From Prosthecochloris ethylica (GTDB lineage: Bacteria; Bacteroidota; Chlorobiia; Chlorobiales; Chlorobiaceae), in assembly GCF_015234275.1 (NCBI RefSeq), contig NZ_JADGII010000021.1: a stretch of DNA of 31,420 nucleotides. One strand, given 5' to 3'. The notes beneath the pieces are model-generated. The model did not search any database. It saw nothing but the letters and a program-made list of their open reading frames with translations, and was not told where the DNA came from. How positions within the stretch are numbered: position 1 is the stretch's first letter; every line of letters begins with the position of its first letter. Shown here piece after piece: positions 22,237 through 29,505 of the stretch. Made by a program: the position numbers and the translations under genes.

Positions 22237-23612
22237 TCAAGCCTCTGGTTGCGCTATTCGGTAGTCGTTTAGGTGACTTTTCGAAAGATAAAGGTGTAAA
22301 AGGCAATCTTATCAGGGGTGGGGTAGGGAGTATTGGGCTTAAAATTACCAATTTGTTCCTTACTCTTCTGACTACTGTTGTTGTAGCCAAGATCCTTGGG
22401 CCGGAGCAGTACGGGATCTATGCCTATGTTTTGGCATTGGTTACACTGCTTTCATTGCCCGCTCAATTTGGCTTACCTCAATTGATTGTTCGTGAAACAG
22501 CTAAAGCGCATGTTCATGAAGAATGGGGTATGATGAGAGGGATCTGGCGATGGAGTTCTTTACTGACAGGTGGTTTGACTACATTTATCGCTGTTGTTGC
22601 TCTGGTTGGTTCTTCATTGTTTGCTGAGCGTTTTTCTTCATTGCAGTTACAGACTCTGTTTTGGGGGATTTTGCTCGTTCCTCTTATGGCATTAGGCCAG
22701 TTGCGTGGGGCAGCATTAAGGGGATTGCGAAAAGTGTTACAGGGGCAGCTGCCAGAATTGGTTATTCGGCCGTTTCTATTTCTTGTCTTGATAGGGCTTT
22801 TTGCTTGGCAATATGTGCCTCTGACAGCCTCTTCGGCTATGGCGTTGTATGCTTTGGCTTCATTTTTTTCATTTATGATTGGAGCTTGGTTGCTCTGGCG
22901 GCATAGGCCTGTAGGGTTACATGAGTGCTCTGATGTGGAGATGAAAAGCAAGCTTTGGATTAAAAGCGCGTTGCCTTTAGCTCTGACATCAGCGTTAATG
23001 ATGGTAAATAATAATTTAGATGTCATAATGATCGGTTTGTATGCTTCTGCGGTTGATGTTGGTATTTATCGTGTGTCAGTACAAGGAGGATTGTTGGTGG
23101 CATTTGGTTTGCAAGCCATGAATATGGTATTAGGGCCATATTTTGCAAGGTTTTATGCCGAAAAAGAAAATAAAAGGTTGCAGCAACTTGCAACTACCAG
23201 TGCTCGGGCTATCCTGTTGTTGACCATACCTGTCGTAATAATGTTTCTGATGTGGGGAGATGAGCTAATTTCTTTGGTGTTTGGGAATGAGTATGCAGGG
23301 GCTTCAATTCCGCTGTCAATTATCAGTATTGGGCAGTTGATGAATGCTGGTTTTGGATCGGTTGGTTTGCTCTTGAGTATGACAGGGCATGAAAGGGAGA
23401 GCACAAAAGGGGTAGCTGTGGCTACAATGGCTAATGTGTTACTGAATATGTTATTAATTCCAGTTTATGGTATTAATGGGGCAGCGGTTGCAACTGCGGT
23501 TACTTTGTTCTTCTGGAATGTTTTGCTGTGGATTGCTGTAGCAAAGCATTTGGGTGTAGATACTTTGGCGATGCCAATTGCTAAGAGACTTCGAATTGGA
23601 AATAAATGGTAA
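22233..23612 (+). CDS. Polysaccharide flippase (Wzx-like, MOP superfamily)
   Basis: A 459-residue polytopic protein of the Polysacc_synt family with 12-14 predicted helices. NLIRGGVGSIGLKITNLFLTL followed by VVVAKILGPEQYGIYAYVLA is the recognisable N-terminal signature (LGPEQYG), and FGLPQLIVRETA and the IPVYGINGAAVATAV region near residue 410 complete it. It would flip undecaprenyl-linked repeat units across the inner membrane. Its ATGA overlap with cysN ties sulfate activation and export in one transcript. The last bases overlap the start of cysQ by 7 bp. Confidence 0.92.
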   Translation: MIKPLVALFGSRLGDFSKDKGVKGNLIRGGVGSIGLKITNLFLTLLTTVVVAKILGPEQYGIYAYVLALVTLLSLPAQFGLPQLIVRETAKAHVHEEWGMMRGIWRWSSLLTGGLTTFIAVVALVGSSLFAERFSSLQLQTLFWGILLVPLMALGQLRGAALRGLRKVLQGQLPELVIRPFLFLVLIGLFAWQYVPLTASSAMALYALASFFSFMIGAWLLWRHRPVGLHECSDVEMKSKLWIKSALPLALTSALMMVNNNLDVIMIGLYASAVDVGIYRVSVQGGLLVAFGLQAMNMVLGPYFARFYAEKENKRLQQLATTSARAILLLTIPVVIMFLMWGDELISLVFGNEYAGASIPLSIISIGQLMNAGFGSVGLLLSMTGHERESTKGVAVATMANVLLNMLLIPVYGINGAAVATAVTLFFWNVLLWIAVAKHLGVDTLAMPIAKRLRIGNKW

Positions 23613-24415
23613 TAAATACAAAAATGAATACTGTGCTATTTAAAGATCCTATTTTTGAGATTGCTGTGAACGCCGTATTGCTTGCGGGGAAAAAAATACT
23701 TGAGATATATGGTGAAGATGATCACGGGGTTGAAATAAAAGATGATCAGTCACCCCTGACACGTGCTGATAAGGCTGCACACTGGGTGATTATGGATAAG
23801 CTTGAACTAACAGCTTTGCCGGTCTTGAGTGAAGAGGGGCGGTCAATTTTGTTTGCTGATCGTTCTAAGTGGCGGCGGTTCTGGATGGTTGATCCGCTTG
23901 ATGGGACGAAGGAGTTTATTTCCAAAAACGGGGAGTTTACGGTGAATATTGCGCTGATCGAGGACGGTAAACCTGTTATGGGTGTGGTGTATGCTCCAGT
24001 GCTCGATGAGCTGTACGTTGGTGCTGTGGGTAAAGGTGCTTTTCTGGTGAAGCATGCTTTAGTGGAGCCGTGGGAAATCGAGGAACTTCCTAAAAGTAAT
24101 GAGTTTCAATCAGTGTTGCGAGTTGTTGGTAGCCGTTCCCATATGAATGACGAAACTGTAGCGTTTGTGGATGGTTTGCGAGGAGAGCATCCAGAGATCG
24201 AGATGGTTCAGCGAGGCAGTTCGCTGAAGATTTGTATGGTTGCTGCTGGAGATGCCGATATCTATCCCCGCTTCGGGCCGACAATGGAGTGGGATACTGC
24301 TGCAGGACATGCTGTTGTCAAGGCTGCGGGAAAGAGCATGGTTGAGGCAGAGAGTGGTAAGGAGTTGAGGTATAACAAGGAGGACTTATTGAATCCGTAT
24401 TTTATTGTTAGGTGA
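23606..24415 (+). CDS. cysQ: 3'(2'),5'-bisphosphate nucleotidase CysQ
   Basis: A 269-residue FIG-superfamily phosphatase that hydrolyses PAP (3'-phosphoadenosine 5'-phosphate, the by-product of PAPS-dependent sulfotransfer) to AMP. Metal-site motifs: LSEEG (about 74-78), WMVDPLDGTKEFI (about 92-104) and EWDTAAGHAVVKAAG (about 229-243). NGEFTVNIALIEDGKPVMGVVYAP is characteristic of CysQ. The start at 23606 overlaps the flippase stop by 7 bp; the ATG at 23624 is an alternative. Placement beside CysD/CysN and the sulfotransferases argues for PAP recycling in polysaccharide sulfation. The final 65 bp before the next gene contain no obvious terminator. Confidence 0.94.
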   Translation: MVINTKMNTVLFKDPIFEIAVNAVLLAGKKILEIYGEDDHGVEIKDDQSPLTRADKAAHWVIMDKLELTALPVLSEEGRSILFADRSKWRRFWMVDPLDGTKEFISKNGEFTVNIALIEDGKPVMGVVYAPVLDELYVGAVGKGAFLVKHALVEPWEIEELPKSNEFQSVLRVVGSRSHMNDETVAFVDGLRGEHPEIEMVQRGSSLKICMVAAGDADIYPRFGPTMEWDTAAGHAVVKAAGKSMVEAESGKELRYNKEDLLNPYFIVR

Positions 24416-24480
24416 TCTGGATTCAGTAGCCGGCATCCGGTATTCAGTTCTCCTGCGTTCTTGTCATTCATTTATTTATC

Positions 24481-26262
24481 ATGCTCTCCTTCGAATCCCT
24501 CATTGTTTTTTCCGTCATCCTTTTCATCATTATCTCTCTGTACAAAACGTTGATGAACCCTGCGCTTACGTTTATTGTGGGGGTGTTGGGGCTTGGGGTG
24601 GCTGGTATTCTGGAACCGAGAGAGATTCTTGCTGGGTTTGCAAATGAGCAGATTGCAGTGATTGTGTTGCTGTTGCTTGTTGGTGAGGTGGTAAGAAAGA
24701 CGGGGGTAATTGACCAGATATTCGACCTCTTTTTCAGGAGTTCCAGAACATATCGGCAGTTTTTGTTTCGCATGACAGCTATTGTCAGCGGGTTGTCTGC
24801 TTTTTTGAACAATACGCCGCTTGTAGCGGTGATGATGCCGTACGTGCATAACTGGTCGAAAGGTGAAGGACGACCAACACCTTCGAAACTGTTGATTCCG
24901 TTGTCGTATGCTTCTATTCTTGGCGGATGTGCCACGCTCATCGGGACATCGACCAACCTCATTGTGAACAGCATGATTACCGAGCAGCAAGTGATTCAGG
25001 GGTTGCGACCGTTGGAGATGTTCGAGTTTGCCTGGGTTGGGGTGCCGATGATCGTGCTTGGCGGGATGTACCTGGTTGTTGTCAGTGGTCGGTTGTTACC
25101 CGAAAACCGGGATTATTTTGCTGAGTTTAAGGCAAATACGCGGCAGTACTTGGTGGAAACACGTTTGAGGCCGGGGGCCGGGTTGGTTGGTAAAAGCGTG
25201 AATGAGGCCGGTCTTCGTAATCTGCAGGGCTTGTTTCTTGTGAAGGTATTGCGTGAAGGCAATGGTATTGCGCCTGTGCATCCCGAGTTGAAACTGCGGC
25301 AGGATGATATTCTTGTCTTTGCCGGGGATACATCGACGATAGCTGATTTGCTTACTGCCTATCAGGATCTTCAGCCTGTAGAGGTAGAGTTGTTTGGGGG
25401 AAACGGTGCAGGCATGCATGTGGTCGAGGGGGTTATTGCTTACAACTCTTCTCTTGAAAACAAGACGATCAAGGAAAGCCAGTTCAGGAGCCAGTATGAT
25501 GCTGCGGTTGTTGCCGTGCTGAGAGGTGGTGAAAGAATATCTGGAAAGATTGGTTCGATATCCCTGAAAGCTGGTGATGTGCTTTTGTTGCTTGCAGGAC
25601 GCGATTTCCAGGATTTGACCCGTGAGAACCGGGATTTTTATGTGCTCTCTGAAACGAGAAAACCCCCGAAAGTTGAAACCTGGAAAGCGGTGTTGCCACT
25701 TGTGGGGTTGGTGAGTGCGATTGTGCTTTCAACCCTGAAGATGGTGCCGCTCTTTCTTTCTGTATCGGTACTGCTCGCTGTTCTGCTTCTGTTCAGGGTT
25801 GCTTCGGCAAAAGATATTGTTGGAGGGATCGACTACAACCTTGTGATGATTATTGCCATGTCGCTTGCTCTTGGCGTGGCGATGACAAAAACAGGGGTTG
25901 CTGAGGTAATTGCTTCGAATATGTTGCTACCCATGATGATGTTTGGCGATATCGGTGTGATGATCGGGGTCTATGGGGTGACCGCGGTGCTGGGATCATT
26001 GATGCTGAATAAGGCTGCAGTTGCTTTGTTGTTTCCCGTGGTGTTGACATTAGCGCAGCAGACCGGTATGGATCCACTGGGTTTGATTCTTTGCATGACG
26101 TTTGCTGCTGCCGCGAATTTTCTTTCCCCTGTTGGGTTTCAGACGAATATGATGGTGTATGGGCCGGGAGGGTATTCATTCAAGGATTTTTTCAGGATAG
26201 GTCTGCCATTGACGGTGATGTATATGACTGTTACGGTTGGGGTGTTGAGTGTTATGTATTGA
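24481..26262 (+). CDS. SLC13-type permease with two TrkA-C domains, probable sulfate transporter
   Basis: A 593-residue membrane protein of the DASS/SLC13 superfamily: N-terminal membrane half with SAFLNNTPLVAVMMP (about 100-114) and GTSTNLIVNSM (about 155-165), a cytoplasmic insert holding two RCK_C/TrkA-C domains (about 215-385; LVGKSVNEAGLRNLQGLFL, LRQDDILVFAGD, LKAGDVLLLLAG), and a C-terminal membrane half ending with LMLNKAAVALLFPV and FLSPVGFQTNMMVYGPGGY. This architecture is that of SAC1/SLT-type sulfate permeases. Substrate is inferred from position between cysQ and cysC; citrate or other dicarboxylates cannot be excluded from sequence alone. It lies 65 bp after cysQ. Confidence 0.88.
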   Translation: MLSFESLIVFSVILFIIISLYKTLMNPALTFIVGVLGLGVAGILEPREILAGFANEQIAVIVLLLLVGEVVRKTGVIDQIFDLFFRSSRTYRQFLFRMTAIVSGLSAFLNNTPLVAVMMPYVHNWSKGEGRPTPSKLLIPLSYASILGGCATLIGTSTNLIVNSMITEQQVIQGLRPLEMFEFAWVGVPMIVLGGMYLVVVSGRLLPENRDYFAEFKANTRQYLVETRLRPGAGLVGKSVNEAGLRNLQGLFLVKVLREGNGIAPVHPELKLRQDDILVFAGDTSTIADLLTAYQDLQPVEVELFGGNGAGMHVVEGVIAYNSSLENKTIKESQFRSQYDAAVVAVLRGGERISGKIGSISLKAGDVLLLLAGRDFQDLTRENRDFYVLSETRKPPKVETWKAVLPLVGLVSAIVLSTLKMVPLFLSVSVLLAVLLLFRVASAKDIVGGIDYNLVMIIAMSLALGVAMTKTGVAEVIASNMLLPMMMFGDIGVMIGVYGVTAVLGSLMLNKAAVALLFPVVLTLAQQTGMDPLGLILCMTFAAAANFLSPVGFQTNMMVYGPGGYSFKDFFRIGLPLTVMYMTVTVGVLSVMY

Positions 26263-26321
26263 TTGTAGAGGCAGAAGGGTTGTTTTTGGTATTCATTTTA
26301 ATAAATAGAGCCATAGTTGAT

Positions 26322-27308
26322 ATGTTGGTTTCTTTGATTGGGGGATCTGGATTTGTGGGGACTCGATTGATCGAGGAGCTTGGAAAAGAGCATTGTTCCA
26401 ATCTGGATAAAAACCATAGTTCTCAATATGATGATATCACTGTTATTCAGGATATTCGTCATGGTGGTATAGGAAATGCTTTGCGAGATGATACGAAAAC
26501 GGTGGTGTTACTTGCGGCGGAGCATAGAGATGATGTGAGTCCGACCTCATTATATTATGATGTCAATGTTCAGGGGACAAAGAACGTACTTGATGCTATG
26601 GACCGGAAGGGATTGGCAAGTGTTGTCTTTACAAGTTCCGTTGCTGTATATGGTTTGAATAAGGAGAATCCAGATGAAGAACATCCTGCAGATCCTTTCA
26701 ATCATTATGGTAAAAGTAAGTGGCAGGCAGAAGAAGTCCTGAGAGATTGGTATCAAAAAGACCCTGAAAAAAAGTCTCTTTCAATAATTCGACCTACAGT
26801 CATTTTTGGAGAAGCAAATAGAGGAAATGTATACAACCTGCTGAAGCAGATTGCTTCTGGAAAATTTCTGATGATTGGTGATGGCGTCAACAAGAAATCA
26901 ATGGCTTATGTTGGTAATGTCGTGGCCTTTATCAAGTATCTTATTGAGAGTGATTCGCCGGGATACAGGGTGTATAATTATGTTGATAAACCGGATTTCA
27001 ACATGAACGAACTCGTCACTCTGGTCAGGAGTGATCTACAGCATAATGGACGCTTGATCAGGATTCCGGAAGTTGTGGGTATGCTTGGTGGATATGGATT
27101 TGATATTCTGGCAAAAGCTACCGGGAAAAAACTTCCGATCAGTAGTGTGAGAGTGAAGAAGTTTTGTGCTACAACCCAATTTTCTGCTGAAAAACTAAAT
27201 GCAAGTGGTTTTACAAGACCTTACACTCTTGAAGAAGGTTTGGCACAGACATTACGCTACGAGTTTATTGAAAACCATGATGATAAACCTGTGTTTTTTT
27301 CAGAGTAA
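26322..27308 (+). CDS. NAD-dependent sugar epimerase/dehydratase
   Basis: A 328-residue extended short-chain dehydrogenase. MLVSLIGGSGFVGTRLIEEL holds the Rossmann G-x-x-G-x-x-G; VFTSSVAVYG (about 104-113) gives the catalytic Ser region and YGKSKWQAE (about 128-136) the Tyr-x3-Lys pair. LSIIRPTVIFGEANRGN and the later IPEVVGMLGGYGFDILAKAT segment resemble epimerases acting on nucleotide- or lipid-linked HexNAc (WbpK, Gne, GnaB-like), but the exact substrate is not readable. The ATG at 26322 places the first beta-strand at residue 2; longer in-frame versions overlap the permease gene and lack support. CysC follows after 41 bp. Confidence 0.88.
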   Translation: MLVSLIGGSGFVGTRLIEELGKEHCSNLDKNHSSQYDDITVIQDIRHGGIGNALRDDTKTVVLLAAEHRDDVSPTSLYYDVNVQGTKNVLDAMDRKGLASVVFTSSVAVYGLNKENPDEEHPADPFNHYGKSKWQAEEVLRDWYQKDPEKKSLSIIRPTVIFGEANRGNVYNLLKQIASGKFLMIGDGVNKKSMAYVGNVVAFIKYLIESDSPGYRVYNYVDKPDFNMNELVTLVRSDLQHNGRLIRIPEVVGMLGGYGFDILAKATGKKLPISSVRVKKFCATTQFSAEKLNASGFTRPYTLEEGLAQTLRYEFIENHDDKPVFFSE

Positions 27309-27349
27309 GTAGTTGAATTTTTTATAAGTATAGTGAATACTGACTGATT

Positions 27350-27943
27350 ATGAAGCATATCCATCCGGTTTTTGACCAGATTTTAGGGCGTGAAGATAAA
27401 GAACGTATGCTCGAGCAGCGTGGTTGTGCGTTGTGGTTTACAGGGTTGTCAGGGTCTGGGAAGACAACAATTGCTCGTCATGTTGAGCAGGCGCTCGCTG
27501 GGAAAGGGGTGTTGACGCAGGTGTTGGATGGCGATAATATCCGTACCGGGATTAACAATAATCTCGGATTTGGTGAGGAGGATAGGGTCGAAAACATCCG
27601 GAGAATTGCGGAGGTGACGAAGCTGTTTGTTCATTGTGGTATTGTTACGTTGAATTGTTTTATCAGCCCTACTCGTGAAATGCGACAGATGGCGAAGGAT
27701 ATTATTGGGGCTGATGATTTTGTTGAGGTGTTTGTTGATACTTCCCTGGAGGAGTGTGAGGCACGGGATGTAAAAGGTTTGTACAGGAAAGCTCGTGCAG
27801 GAGAGATTCCTAATTTTACTGGTATTCATGAGGATTTTGAGGCACCAATAAATTCTGATCTTCATTTGAAAACTGAAAAAAAAACTGTCAATCACTGTGT
27901 GAAGGAAGTTTTGGGTTTCCTTGATCTAAGATCTCGATTATAA
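27350..27943 (+). CDS. cysC: Adenylylsulfate kinase (CysC), intact
   Basis: A 197-residue APS kinase that makes PAPS from APS and ATP. All family motifs are intact: P-loop FTGLSGSGKTTIARH (about 30-44), LDGDNIRTGINNNLGF (about 59-74), EDRVENIRRIAEV, the FISPTREMRQMAK lid (about 104-116), KGLYRKARAGEI (about 139-150) and NFTGIHEDFEAP (about 152-163). It thus supplies the activity that the degenerate C-terminal domain of CysN appears to have lost. It sits between the epimerase and a glycosyltransferase, so it is embedded in the polysaccharide operon rather than beside cysDN. Confidence 0.96.
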   Translation: MKHIHPVFDQILGREDKERMLEQRGCALWFTGLSGSGKTTIARHVEQALAGKGVLTQVLDGDNIRTGINNNLGFGEEDRVENIRRIAEVTKLFVHCGIVTLNCFISPTREMRQMAKDIIGADDFVEVFVDTSLEECEARDVKGLYRKARAGEIPNFTGIHEDFEAPINSDLHLKTEKKTVNHCVKEVLGFLDLRSRL

Positions 27944-27973
27944 AAATTTTAATTTATACTTGTTTTGTTTGAT

Positions 27974-28900
27974 ATGAGTATTGTTATATATAGTCCGGTG
28001 CATAAAAATCATGATCATAATGTTTATTCTGAAGCAGTGTATAACGCATGCGTAGGGATAGATGTTAAGGTATATAATGCAGGAAAAAGTATGGATTTTT
28101 TTTTGCTTGTTATAAAAAATAAGCCTCGAATAGTTATATATGCAGTCCCTAGTAAAATTAGTGCTTTTTTGATGCCTGTTCTTTCCTTTTTTTGTAAAAA
28201 GCAAATTGTTTTGATGCATGATCAAAAACCTCATTCTGGTTTGATGTGGTTGCCTACATGGATATACAATATAGTGGTAAGACTGTTTTCGTGGGTTATT
28301 GTTTTTAATCGCCCAACAGCTTTTTATCGAAGTAAATGCATTGGGCAAGTATCTCTTGGTGGGCTGGTCGATGATGGTCTTATAGGTGGTATGCCATTTG
28401 AACGACGCCCGAAAAAAGCTATTTTTTTTGGGCGCTGGAAAAAGTATAGAGGTATTGATAGGTTGCCGAATTTATGCGATTGTTTAAATGAGCGAGATTG
28501 GGAGTTTTGGGTTTTATCTCAAGGTGCTGGCGAACTAGGTGATTCTGTGCCTGGAAAAATTATTATAAAAGATGAGTATTATACTAAAGAATCTCTTGCG
28601 GGACTTTTGTCCAAATTCAAATTGGCTGTTTTTCCATATTTTTCGGCAACCCAGTCTGGGGCAATTATTGAGGCGCTAGGTTATGGCGCTACCTGTTTGG
28701 TTCAAGATATTCCGGAATTGCGTGATCAATTGAAAGGAGTTAAGGGCGTTGTGTTTATAGATTTTGATAATCCATCTCATTTGTCTTATGCTCTTGATAG
28801 AATAGAGGGTAATCTGGAATGTGTTGATTTGAGGCAGTTGAAAAACAAGTTTTCTTTTGATGGTCTTGTGGCTCAATTTTATTCAGTTATTAAAAATTAA
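27974..28900 (+). CDS. Glycosyltransferase, GT4-like (GT-B fold)
   Basis: A protein of about 308 residues. An N-terminal Rossmann-like half (VIYSPVHKNHDHNVYSEAVYN, then IVLMHDQKPHSG) is followed by the C-terminal donor-binding half: AIFFGRWKKYRGIDRL (about 155-170), FKLAVFPYFSATQSGAIIEAL (about 216-236) with the EX7E-like Glu of GT4 enzymes, and GATCLVQDIPELRD. The ATG at 27974 was preferred over the TTG at 27965; both lack a strong ribosome site. The AT-rich composition resembles the 15.2-19.2 kb block rather than cysC just upstream, suggesting separate acquisition. Sugar specificity is unknown. Confidence 0.82.
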   Translation: MSIVIYSPVHKNHDHNVYSEAVYNACVGIDVKVYNAGKSMDFFLLVIKNKPRIVIYAVPSKISAFLMPVLSFFCKKQIVLMHDQKPHSGLMWLPTWIYNIVVRLFSWVIVFNRPTAFYRSKCIGQVSLGGLVDDGLIGGMPFERRPKKAIFFGRWKKYRGIDRLPNLCDCLNERDWEFWVLSQGAGELGDSVPGKIIIKDEYYTKESLAGLLSKFKLAVFPYFSATQSGAIIEALGYGATCLVQDIPELRDQLKGVKGVVFIDFDNPSHLSYALDRIEGNLECVDLRQLKNKFSFDGLVAQFYSVIKN

Positions 28901-29063
28901 TTATCTTGATGCGTTTCTTTAGGCGAGCGAGATGCTGAATTTGAGTGTTTTATATGACAATCAGTTTACAGGTGTTGAATTGTCTGCTGCTGTAAATATC
29001 TGTAATATGTATGTGAGGCGTTGAGGAAATGTTACGCTTGCATAACATTAATTGGAGAAACAG

Positions 29064-29498
29064 ATGTCTGACATACGTGTTATTCTCTGTCCTGTCAATT
29101 TTTCACTGGAGTCGCGTGCAGCTCTGGCTCATGCGAGGGGATTTGCTTTAAGTACAGGGGCTTCGATTGTGCTGCTGCATGCCATAGACCTGGTGGGGGA
29201 TGATGAGGGTCTTGTTGCAATGTTGGCACAAGAAGAGGATGACGAGGCGTGCCCTGAAACACGAATCTCCATGCTCGCTGATGAGCTTGCAGGAGATGGA
29301 TGTGACGTGCGGTACTTGTTGGAATATGGTGATCCAGCACGGGTGATCTGCAAGCAGGCCGAATTGCTTGGTGCAGATATGATTATCATGACAACAGCAG
29401 CCAGGAAGGGGATGAAGCGATTGCTCATGGGTAGTACAGCCGAGGATGTGATACGTGAGACTGAGAGTCCTGTTTTAATTGTCAAAGGAAAAAAATAA
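29064..29498 (+). CDS. Universal stress protein (UspA family)
   Basis: A 144-residue single-domain Usp. IRVILCPVNFSLESRAALAHA forms the first strand and helix, SIVLLHAID the second strand, LLEYGDPARVICKQAELLGAD the later helix, and MGSTAEDVIRETESPVLIVK the C-terminal nucleotide-binding segment. The usual G-x2-G before MGS is only partly kept (RKGMKRLLMGST), so ATP binding is uncertain. GGAG 6 bp before the ATG at 29064 supports this start; an upstream TTG at 29052 is less likely. The preceding 160 bp contain no gene. glmS begins 7 bp downstream of the stop. Confidence 0.9.
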   Translation: MSDIRVILCPVNFSLESRAALAHARGFALSTGASIVLLHAIDLVGDDEGLVAMLAQEEDDEACPETRISMLADELAGDGCDVRYLLEYGDPARVICKQAELLGADMIIMTTAARKGMKRLLMGSTAEDVIRETESPVLIVKGKK

Positions 29499-29505
29499 TA
29501 CAGCT

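Noticed and set aside
26091..26321. Longer start for the epimerase within the permease gene
   Set aside because: The Rossmann strand begins at the ATG at 26322; the upstream frame is antiparallel in usage to the permease codons and adds no domain.
29021..29048. Promoter TTGAGG-16-TAACAT before the universal stress gene
   Set aside because: It would start transcription at or inside the ribosome site, leaving almost no leader, so the match is probably chance.
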